Source of the DNA: Alphaproteobacteria bacterium
GTDB taxonomy: Bacteria > Pseudomonadota > Alphaproteobacteria > Micropepsales > Micropepsaceae
Direction of reading: 5' to 3'
NCBI GenBank assembly: GCA_947373775.1
Contig: CANBZE010000072.1
Span: forward strand, 1 to 7,786
DNA length: 7,786 nt
Under the pieces are notes generated by a model that ran no database searches, had not been told where the DNA came from, and saw only the letters and a list, made by a program, of their open reading frames with translations. Shown here piece after piece: positions 1-6,129 of the stretch; the stretch's first letter is position 1; every line of letters starts with the position of its first letter. The position numbers were made by a program, and so were the translations under genes.

Positions 1-358
1 CGCTGCCGCCATCGCGGCGCTGGACATCTTGGAGCGCGAACCCCATCGCCCCCGCCGCCTGCGCGAACGCGCTAAGTTCTTCCGCAAGGTCGCCCGCGAA
101 AACGGCCTGACCGTCGGCGGCGATGAAGACTCGCCCGTCGCCTCGCTGATCGTGGGCGACGACAAGCTGGCCATGGTGCTGTCGCACAACCTGCTGGAAC
201 GCGGCATCGAAGTGCAGCCGATCGTGCGTCCGGCGGTGTCGGCCACCACGGCGCGCCTGCGTTTCTTCCTGACGGCCAACCATACCGAGGAGCAGATCCA
301 GGAAACTGTTCCGGTCGTGGCGCAGGAACTGGAAAAGCTCCGCCGCAGCGCAAGCTGA
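1..358 (+). CDS. Alpha-oxoamine synthase (serine palmitoyltransferase / AONS-like), 3' end only
   Basis: This is the C-terminal 118 residues or so of a fold-type I PLP enzyme. The reading frame is open from base 2, so the true start lies upstream and the TTG at 29 is not a real start. The family condenses an amino acid with an acyl-CoA, releasing CO2; serine palmitoyltransferase makes 3-ketosphinganine this way, while BioF and KBL make other products. The visible part is the C-terminal small domain, with the block GIEVQPIVRPAV followed by ARLRFFLTANHTEEQI. The second Arg of ARLR (codon 260-262) aligns with E. coli BioF Arg361, a substrate-carboxylate ligand. The catalytic lysine would be upstream and cannot be seen. 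The stop lies 2 bases before the desaturase ATG, so the two genes are probably co-transcribed. The neighbouring DEGS-like gene favours serine palmitoyltransferase (spt), but the fragment alone cannot exclude an AONS-like or other oxoamine synthase. Confidence 0.85.
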   Translation, partial: AAAIAALDILEREPHRPRRLRERAKFFRKVARENGLTVGGDEDSPVASLIVGDDKLAMVLSHNLLERGIEVQPIVRPAVSATTARLRFFLTANHTEEQIQETVPVVAQELEKLRRSAS

Positions 359-360
359 GA

Positions 361-1317
361 ATGCCCCGCGCATTCTTCGTTTCCGCCCAGGACCAGCCGC
401 ATCCGGCGCGTACCCGCGCCATCCTGAAAGCCCATCCCGAAATCCGTGATCTGGTCGGCCGCAATCCCTGGACCGCAGCCATCATGCTGGGGGTCTGCAG
501 CCTGCAGGTCGCCCTGGCGGCGCTGATGGGCCGGCTTGGCCTGCATGCCTGGTGGGCGGCGCTGATCATGGCCTATGGCGTGGGCGCCTTCGCCAATCAC
601 TGCCTTTACGTTGTCATCCATGACGCTACCCACAAGCTGATTTTCAAGAACCGCACGGCGAACTATCTGGTCGCCATCATCGGCGATTTGCCCAACCTGA
701 TCCCCGGTGCCATCGGCTTTTCCATCTGCCATCTGGCGCACCACGCCAAGCAGGGCGACCATTCCGCCGATGCGGATCTGGCCGGCCATTGGGAAGCGAA
801 GCTGATCGGCAACCGCTGGTACGGCAAGGCGCTGTGGCTGCTGGCCTTCCCCCTGTTTCAGCTCACCCGTCCGGGCCGGTTGAAAGACGTGGCGTCGGTC
901 ATCAATGGCTGGAGCATCGCCAGCCTGACCGCCTGCGCCCTGTTCGACGTCGCCATCGTGCACCTGTTTGGCTGGAACGCGATTGTGTATCTCGCCGCCT
1001 CGATGCTGTTTTCCATCGGCCTGCACCCTTTGGGCAGCCGCTGGATCCAGGAGCATTTCACCCTGGACCCGGAGCAGGAAACCGGCAGCTATTACGGCAT
1101 GCTCAACCGCCTGGCGCTGAATGTCGGCTATCACAATGAGCATCACGACTTTCCGTCGGTGCCGTGGAACCGCCTTCCGGACATCCGCAAGATGGCGCCG
1201 GAATTCTATGACAGCCTGACACCGGCGGCATCCTGGTTCGGCCTGTGGCTGACCTTCATCACAAATCCCAGCTACTCGCTCTATTCGCGCGTCCTTCGGT
1301 CCGAACCGGGCAGGTAA
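361..1317 (+). CDS. DEGS-like sphingolipid delta-4 desaturase (membrane di-iron fatty acid desaturase superfamily)
   Basis: A 318-residue integral inner-membrane enzyme, close in length to human DEGS1 (323). From memory of that protein the match spans the full length. Residues 10-32 (DQPH..R..IL...PEI..L) match the N-terminal Lipid_DES segment. Three histidine boxes follow: HDATH at 87-91, HLAHH at 124-128 and HNEHH at 258-262. The last sits inside NVGYHNEHHDFP, which I recall as identical in DEGS. Accessory histidines are also kept: NH at 79-80, GLHP at 220-223 and EH at 231-232. Hydrophobic spans lie near 38-57, 62-86, 102-122, 156-168 and 180-224. The predicted reaction is O2-dependent introduction of a 4,5-trans double bond, or C4 hydroxylation as in DEGS2, on dihydroceramide. 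The ATG at 361 is chosen because a later Met would remove the N-terminal domain; no strong Shine-Dalgarno is visible, so coupling to the gene 2 bases upstream is likely. Activity on an ordinary fatty acid is the alternative. Confidence 0.88.
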   Translation: MPRAFFVSAQDQPHPARTRAILKAHPEIRDLVGRNPWTAAIMLGVCSLQVALAALMGRLGLHAWWAALIMAYGVGAFANHCLYVVIHDATHKLIFKNRTANYLVAIIGDLPNLIPGAIGFSICHLAHHAKQGDHSADADLAGHWEAKLIGNRWYGKALWLLAFPLFQLTRPGRLKDVASVINGWSIASLTACALFDVAIVHLFGWNAIVYLAASMLFSIGLHPLGSRWIQEHFTLDPEQETGSYYGMLNRLALNVGYHNEHHDFPSVPWNRLPDIRKMAPEFYDSLTPAASWFGLWLTFITNPSYSLYSRVLRSEPGR

Positions 1318-1321
1318 CGCC

Positions 1322-2464
1322 GTGGCCAATACACTGCGCATCGCACTTGTTACCAGCTCGTACAACTACATCGCCGATGGCGTGGCGCTGACCCTCAACC
1401 GGCTGGTCGGCTATCTGGAGCGCCAGGGCGTCGAAGTGCTGGTCTTCACCCCGACCGCTGAAAAACCTGCCTTCACCCATAACGGCACCATCGCGCCGGT
1501 GCCGTCCATGCCGCTGCCGGGCCGCCCGGAATATCGCTTCGTGCTGCGCATGCCGGGCAACGTGAAACGCCAGCTGCTGGATTTTGCGCCCGACATTATC
1601 CACATCGCGGTGCCGGACTTTCTGGGCCATGCCGCGCTGGACTTGGCGAAAGCGAACAGCATTCCCGCCGTGGCGACCTATCACACCCGCTATGAGACCT
1701 ATCTGCGCCACTATTGGTATCTGGCGCCGTTCGAGGGCCTCTTGACCAGAATTTTGCGCCGCTTCTATGGCGGCTGCCGCGAAGTCTATGTGCCATCGGA
1801 CTCCACCCGCGATGTGCTGCTGGCTGACGGACTGAAGAACAATTTCAAACCCTGGCCGCGCGGTATCGAGACCGACCGCTTCAACCCCGTCAAACGCAGT
1901 GCCACATGGCGCGCACAATTGGGGATCGGGGAAGATGAACTGGTGGTGCTGCATGTCTCGCGCCTGGTGCGGGAAAAGCGGCTGGACACACTGACAGCGG
2001 CGCTGAAGCAGGTGACTGTGCCGCATCGCGTGGTGATCGTGGGCGAAGGCCCGGATCGTCCCTTTGTCGAACGGGAATTGCCGCACGCCATCTTCACTGG
2101 CTTTGCCGTCGGCGAAGATCTGACGACGGCCTATGCTTCGTCCGATATTTTCTTCTTCCCCAGCGACAGCGAAAGCTTCGGCAACGTCACCCTGGAGGCC
2201 ATGGCGTCGGGCCTGCCATGCGTCTGCGCCGATGCCACCGGCAGCCGCTCGCTGGTGGTGGATGGGCAAACCGGCTTCCTGGCCCCGGCCGATGACGCGG
2301 CAAGCTTTGCCCGCCACATAACCGCCCTGGCGCAGGATAAAGCCTTGCGTGAACGTATGGGCCTCGCGGCGCGGGCCCGCGCCCTGACCTTTTCCTGGGA
2401 TGAGACTTTGGCCCGCATGCTGGGCTATTATCGCGCGCTGCTCGCCAGGACTGCTTCGCCGTGA
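1322..2464 (+). CDS. GT4 glycosyltransferase, SqdX/PimB/MgtA-like lipid glycosyltransferase
   Basis: A 380-residue soluble or peripheral GT-B enzyme. The N-terminal acceptor domain (about 1-190) carries blocks typical of GT4 enzymes that glycosylate lipids: NRLVGYLERQGVEVLVFTP at 26-44, VPSMPLPGRPEYR at 60-72, DIIHIAVPDFLG at 91-102, YHTRYETYL at 120-128 and WPRGIETDRFNP at 178-189. The C-terminal donor domain has Arg214 and Lys219 (SRLVREKRLD), GEGP at 241-244 and the EX7E motif Glu284-Glu292 (ESFGNVTLE). Family members use GDP-mannose or UDP-sugars such as UDP-sulfoquinovose; the donor here cannot be read from sequence. The GTG start at 1322 lies 4 bases after the desaturase stop, with a short AGG (1312-1314) as a plausible ribosome site. 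The placement next to a sphingolipid-type desaturase suggests that ceramide or a related lipid is the acceptor, which is an inference. Confidence 0.9.
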   Translation: MANTLRIALVTSSYNYIADGVALTLNRLVGYLERQGVEVLVFTPTAEKPAFTHNGTIAPVPSMPLPGRPEYRFVLRMPGNVKRQLLDFAPDIIHIAVPDFLGHAALDLAKANSIPAVATYHTRYETYLRHYWYLAPFEGLLTRILRRFYGGCREVYVPSDSTRDVLLADGLKNNFKPWPRGIETDRFNPVKRSATWRAQLGIGEDELVVLHVSRLVREKRLDTLTAALKQVTVPHRVVIVGEGPDRPFVERELPHAIFTGFAVGEDLTTAYASSDIFFFPSDSESFGNVTLEAMASGLPCVCADATGSRSLVVDGQTGFLAPADDAASFARHITALAQDKALRERMGLAARARALTFSWDETLARMLGYYRALLARTASP

Positions 2465-3633
2465 AAATAGTAGACGTTTGCGAATTCTATTCGCCCACCG
2501 GCGGGGGCGTGCGGCGCTATATCAACCAGAAGCTGGCACTGGCGGCCAGGTTCGGCCATGAGCTGACCATCATTGCGCCCGGCGCCTATACGCGCACCGA
2601 ACAGGCGCATGGCGGCACCATCGCCTGGATCAAGAGTCCGCACCTGCCCTTCGACCGCAACTACCGCATGTTCTGGAATCACCAGCAGGTGTGGCGCACC
2701 CTGGACAGGCTGGCGCCCGACCTGGTGGAAGGCTCATCGCCCTGGCGCGGCGGCTGGCTGGCGGCGCGCTGGCCCGGCAAGGCGGTGAAAGTGTTTTTCA
2801 TGCATGCCGATCCGGTGGCGGTCTATCCGCAGACCTTCCTGGGCGGCCTGCTGGGCCCAGAACGCGTGGACCGACTGTTCGGCTTCTTCTGGCGTTATCT
2901 CAACCGGCTGAACAGCAACTATGACGCCGCCATCGTCACCAATCCGGCGCTCAAGGAACGGTTTTCCGGTTTCGGGCTGGAGAATATCCAGGTCGCGCCC
3001 TTCGGCGTGGAACGCAGCAAGTTTTCGTCCGACTTTTACGACGCCACCGCGCGGCGCGAGATGCTCGCGACCTGCGGTCTGGATGCCGACGCCAAGCTGC
3101 TGATCGCGGTGGGCCGCCATCATCCCGAAAAGCGCCTTCGCACCATCATCCAAGCGGTCAGCAAGGCGCAGAAGCAGCGCAAGATCGGACTGTACATCGC
3201 TGGCGACGGCTTCCTGCGCGCCTCGGTGGAGCGCTGGGCGCTGAACGCCCAGAATGTCTACGTCGCCGGCCAGATCAACGATGCCGACCAGCTGGCCACG
3301 GTGATGGCGTCGGCCGACGCGCTGATCCACGGCTCGGCGGCGGAAACCTTCGGTCTGGTGCTGGCGGAAGCCTTGTGTTCGGGCACGCCGCTGATCATTC
3401 CCGATGCCGGGGCTTCGGCTACCTTCGCGGGGCCGGGTTATGCCGAGACCTATCGCACCGGCGATGCGGATGATGCGGCGGGCGCCATCCTGAGGCTTTT
3501 GGCCGGTGACCGTGCCGAGCAGGGCCGCGCCGCGTTGGCGGCGGCCGACGCCCAGGTCTTCAATGTCGAACAGCATTTCGAGCGGCTGTTCGAGATCTAT
3601 GGCCGGATCGTGGCGGAACGCTCCACGCGGTAA
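2461..3633 (+). CDS. GT4 glycosyltransferase
   Basis: A 390-residue GT-B fold retaining glycosyltransferase. The N-terminus begins MKIVDVCEFYSPTGGGVRRY, with the glycine loop GGG at 14-16 that closes over the donor site in this fold. The C-terminal donor domain shows Arg219 and Lys224 (GRHHPEKRL), GDG at 248-250 and the EX7E motif Glu295-Glu303 (ETFGLVLAE), followed by ALCSGTPLI. No membrane span or signal peptide is evident, so it should act on the cytoplasmic face. The GTG start overlaps the previous gene's TGA in a GTGA arrangement (2461-2464), with AGGA at 2447-2450 upstream, so translation is probably coupled to the first GT4. It most likely adds a second sugar to the lipid headgroup begun by its neighbour; donor and acceptor are unknown. 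The last 37 bases overlap the 3' end of the convergent GT22 gene. Confidence 0.9.
   Translation: MKIVDVCEFYSPTGGGVRRYINQKLALAARFGHELTIIAPGAYTRTEQAHGGTIAWIKSPHLPFDRNYRMFWNHQQVWRTLDRLAPDLVEGSSPWRGGWLAARWPGKAVKVFFMHADPVAVYPQTFLGGLLGPERVDRLFGFFWRYLNRLNSNYDAAIVTNPALKERFSGFGLENIQVAPFGVERSKFSSDFYDATARREMLATCGLDADAKLLIAVGRHHPEKRLRTIIQAVSKAQKQRKIGLYIAGDGFLRASVERWALNAQNVYVAGQINDADQLATVMASADALIHGSAAETFGLVLAEALCSGTPLIIPDAGASATFAGPGYAETYRTGDADDAAGAILRLLAGDRAEQGRAALAAADAQVFNVEQHFERLFEIYGRIVAERSTR
3597..3633. other. Convergent 3' overlap between the two operons
   Basis: The TAA of the + strand GT4 gene (3631-3633) and the TAG of the - strand GT22 gene (reverse complement of CTA at 3597-3599) cross over, so 37 bases encode the C-terminus of both proteins. 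There is no free space for a conventional intergenic terminator between the operons. A 5-bp inverted repeat (CACGC at 3624-3628, GCGTG at 3635-3639) lies here but lacks a U-tract on either strand. Confidence 0.85.
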
Positions 3634-5093
3634 AGCGTGTACCAGTAAAGCGGCAGCAATTTCAGGAAATGGTGGCGGGCGGCGAAAGCCGTGTAGCCCT
3701 GTATGTAATCCGCCCCCGCCTGACCGTAACCGAAGCGGGCCAGCGGAAATTCCGAATAGAGCAAAGTGGCGTTGGTTCCTTGCGGCGGGACCGGTGTTTG
3801 CGTCATCAGGTAGACCGGACCCTTGGCCAGCAGCGCATCCAGCTGGGCCGTGTCCTTCAGCTTGCCGATGATAAAGCCGGCGGGACGAAACACGGGATAG
3901 GAATCGAAGGGCTTCTCAAAGCTCACGACAGGGCCGGGATCGTGGCGATAAAGATAGCGCGCCATGGGCATGTGCGGGCGCACGCCAAAGGGATAAAGCG
4001 CGAAATAGAGCATGGCCAGCACCGAGAGCGCGATGACGGCCTTGGCCGCCCAGGATGTGCGCCAATTCCAGATGCGGGCGAATATCCCGCGCCAGCGCGG
4101 CAGGCACGGCGAAAAGCCCAGCACGGGGAACGAGACGGCCAGGATCGCCATCGGAAACAAAAACCGCGCTTCCTTGTGTGCGATGACGACATGCGCCAGC
4201 ACGAAGGGCAAACTCACCCAGCTCACGACATGGCGGGAATTGCGCAGCCACATCGCCACCATCCCTGCCATCAGAACCAGTGTGATGGCGAAGAAGATCT
4301 GCGCCGGCAGCAGGTATAGATAGGCGAAGACGGGTTCACGCCCGAACTGGTGCGCCGCCACGCCCTGCACCAGGTTGACGTCGACATAGCCCAGCGGCGG
4401 AAACGCCCAGGCGCCATAACCCCAATGGTCCGCCAGCGCGCCAATCGCCAGCGCCGCGACGCCGCCGCCCAGGAACGCCCCCAGCGACGCAACCCTTTCG
4501 CGCGCGACAGCGGCCAGCCAGGCAAACAGGCCCAATCCCAGCAGGCCCGTCTGGTAACGGGATTCAAACGCCAAGCCGCAGAGCAGCCCGGCCAGCGCCA
4601 GCCGCGACAGCGTGCGCCGCTCGAGCGCCACGGCCAGGCCCAGCGCGAAGAAGGCCGCCGAGAAAGTCTCCGATGACGTGCGCACGAACAGGTAGGGCAG
4701 GAACCCGAACAGCGGCAGAGTGCGGACGAAGGCGCGCTTTTCGTCTGCGCCTTCGATGGTGGGCAACAGGGCGCGGACGAACAGGGCCAGCGCGGTCAGC
4801 GAGAACAGTCCTGTCAGCAGCCGCAGGATGAAGGCGATGGTGAACATGTCCGTCACGCCCAGCCCGATCAGTGGCCGGGCGATCAGGAAATAGATGCCGG
4901 GCTGGAACCAGGGCCGGATGCGGGCGCCGAATTCCCACGGCAGACTGGACGCCGGGGTGATGCCCAGCTTGAAGGACATGAATTCCAGCACCTGGTAATG
5001 CTCGTCCGGGAAATAGAAGGTGACGCTGAACCAGGCGGTGACCAGGGTCACCACCGCCAGGATCATCAGGCTGCGGCGCAATTCCCTATCCAT
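3597..5093 (-). CDS. GT22-family integral membrane mannosyltransferase (PIG-B/ALG9-like)
   Basis: A 498-residue polytopic GT-C protein. Evidence for GT22 is the acidic first-loop motif FPDEHYQVLE (about residues 28-37; Asp30-Glu31, bases 5001-5006), the WEF..RIRPW segment at 53-62, and HKEARFLFP at 306-314 (bases 4152-4178), a hallmark of the family. There are many hydrophobic spans, for example 8-27, 64-84, 88-110, 124-138, 143-156, 183-197, 203-221, 258-282, 291-305, 311-328 and 351-368, followed by a C-terminal soluble part of about 130 residues. GT22 enzymes transfer mannose from a polyprenyl-phosphate carrier (dolichol-P-mannose in eukaryotes) to glycolipids on the non-cytoplasmic face; GPI and N-glycan precursors are the known eukaryotic acceptors. 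The start is set at ATG 5093, which overlaps the upstream GT4 end by 8 bases. ATG at 5102 is possible, while an ATG at 5192 would add an Arg/Pro-rich, non-membrane extension inside the upstream gene. Donor and acceptor are inferred. Confidence 0.82.
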   Translation of the reverse strand: MDRELRRSLMILAVVTLVTAWFSVTFYFPDEHYQVLEFMSFKLGITPASSLPWEFGARIRPWFQPGIYFLIARPLIGLGVTDMFTIAFILRLLTGLFSLTALALFVRALLPTIEGADEKRAFVRTLPLFGFLPYLFVRTSSETFSAAFFALGLAVALERRTLSRLALAGLLCGLAFESRYQTGLLGLGLFAWLAAVARERVASLGAFLGGGVAALAIGALADHWGYGAWAFPPLGYVDVNLVQGVAAHQFGREPVFAYLYLLPAQIFFAITLVLMAGMVAMWLRNSRHVVSWVSLPFVLAHVVIAHKEARFLFPMAILAVSFPVLGFSPCLPRWRGIFARIWNWRTSWAAKAVIALSVLAMLYFALYPFGVRPHMPMARYLYRHDPGPVVSFEKPFDSYPVFRPAGFIIGKLKDTAQLDALLAKGPVYLMTQTPVPPQGTNATLLYSEFPLARFGYGQAGADYIQGYTAFAARHHFLKLLPLYWYTLYRVERSATIRP

Positions 5094-6129
5094 GAAGAGC
5101 ATCGAACCAGTCCAGATAGGCGCGGGCGCGGGTGCGCGGTTCAAACGGCGCGGCAAGCGCCCGCAAGTCTTCCGGCCGGCGCGGCCAGGCACATGTGGCG
5201 ATCAGCGCCGCGGCAAGATCGCCGGGGTCACGCGACGGCACGATCCGGCCCGCTTCGGGTGCGGCGATGATGTCGTGCAGCAGGAAGGAACAATCGGTGC
5301 TGACCACCGGTACGCCTTGCGCCAGGGCCTCCACCGCCACGGCCGGCCCGCCTTCATAGCGCGAGGTGATCAGCAGCGCGTCCGCATCGGCCAGGTAAGG
5401 CTCGATTTGTGGCACATAACCGGCGAGCGTGACTTTGTCTTTCAGGTCTTCGGCCTTGTGCCGGACATCCGCCATCAGGGCGCCGTCCCCCAGCATGGTG
5501 AGATGGCCGTCGAAGGTCCGCATTACGTCCAGCGCCAGCCCCGGATCCTTTTGCGGCTCCATCCGCCCGATCCAGAGGATGTTGCGGGCGGGCGGATGTG
5601 TGCGTGCGGAAGCAGGACCGATATAGACCGGGTCGTGAAGGGTGACTACCGGGCGTCCGGGCAACAGGGTCTCAAGCTCGCGCGCCAGGCCGCCGTTCAT
5701 GGCGGCAAAGCCGGTCACGCCACGCGTGATGAAGCGAAAGATCGCCTTGGCGAAAGGCGCGTCCGGCACAGGCGGATTGGAAATCTTCAGTGCGATGGGT
5801 GCGCCGGTGCCACGTCGCAGGTCGTTCGCCAGCAGGGCATGGAAGTTTCCAGGCAGGAAGATCACGTCCGGCTTCAATGCCGCCAACCGCTTTGCCATGT
5901 CGCGGCCCAGTTTCCAGCGCGACAGAAATCCGCGCCGTATCGGCGGATCAAGCGCCACCACCGTCACGCGGCTGTCTACTATCTCGCGCAATCCGCCCTC
6001 GGTGCTGCCGCACAGGATGGTGACCTCGCGTCCCTCGTCGGCCCAGGCCGCGCCCAAGCCGATGGCGATGCGCTCGGTGCCGCCGCGCGAAAAATCATGC
6101 AGGCAGATCAGGATGCGCTTGGCGCTCAT
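5086..6129 (-). CDS. GT4 glycosyltransferase
   Basis: A 347-residue GT-B fold enzyme without membrane spans. The N-terminal motif SRGGTER at 14-20 is the glycine-rich donor-site loop. The C-terminal domain has Arg189 and Lys194 (IGRMEPQKD), GDG at 214-216, the YEGGPAVAVE segment with the EX7E pair Glu259-Glu267, and GVPVVSTDC at 272-280. This set marks a retaining GT4 enzyme of the kind common in glycolipid, O-antigen and capsule clusters. The ATG start overlaps the upstream gene's TGA in an ATGA (6126-6129), so translational coupling is likely; no strong Shine-Dalgarno is visible. It lies between two GT-C membrane glycosyltransferases, which suggests that it builds a cytoplasmic intermediate later extended on the periplasmic side. 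Donor sugar and acceptor cannot be read from the sequence. Confidence 0.9.
   Translation of the reverse strand: MSAKRILICLHDFSRGGTERIAIGLGAAWADEGREVTILCGSTEGGLREIVDSRVTVVALDPPIRRGFLSRWKLGRDMAKRLAALKPDVIFLPGNFHALLANDLRRGTGAPIALKISNPPVPDAPFAKAIFRFITRGVTGFAAMNGGLARELETLLPGRPVVTLHDPVYIGPASARTHPPARNILWIGRMEPQKDPGLALDVMRTFDGHLTMLGDGALMADVRHKAEDLKDKVTLAGYVPQIEPYLADADALLITSRYEGGPAVAVEALAQGVPVVSTDCSFLLHDIIAAPEAGRIVPSRDPGDLAAALIATCAWPRRPEDLRALAAPFEPRTRARAYLDWFDALHG

Noticed and set aside
29..31. TTG as the start of a small 109-residue gene
   Set aside because: The frame is open upstream to base 2 and the sequence is the C-terminal domain of a much longer PLP enzyme family.
1259..2317. Long open frame (352 codons) antisense to the first GT4 gene
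   Set aside because: Its translation has no recognisable domain, is rich in Arg, His, Gln and Ala as expected of a GC-rich shadow frame, and the opposite strand encodes a clear EX7E glycosyltransferase.
2734..3576. Open frame of 280 codons antisense to the second GT4 gene
   Set aside because: Shadow of a convincing GT4 gene; composition is Arg/Gln/Gly-rich with no domain pattern.
3624..3639. Inverted repeat CACGC-GGTAAA-GCGTG as a possible terminator
   Set aside because: Only a 5-bp stem, located across the stop codon, with no T-run after it on either strand.
5094..5192. N-terminal extension of the GT22 gene to an ATG at 5192
   Set aside because: The extra 33 residues are Arg/Pro/Ala-rich, would lie wholly inside the upstream GT4 gene, and precede a natural start just before the first membrane helix (5093 or 5102).
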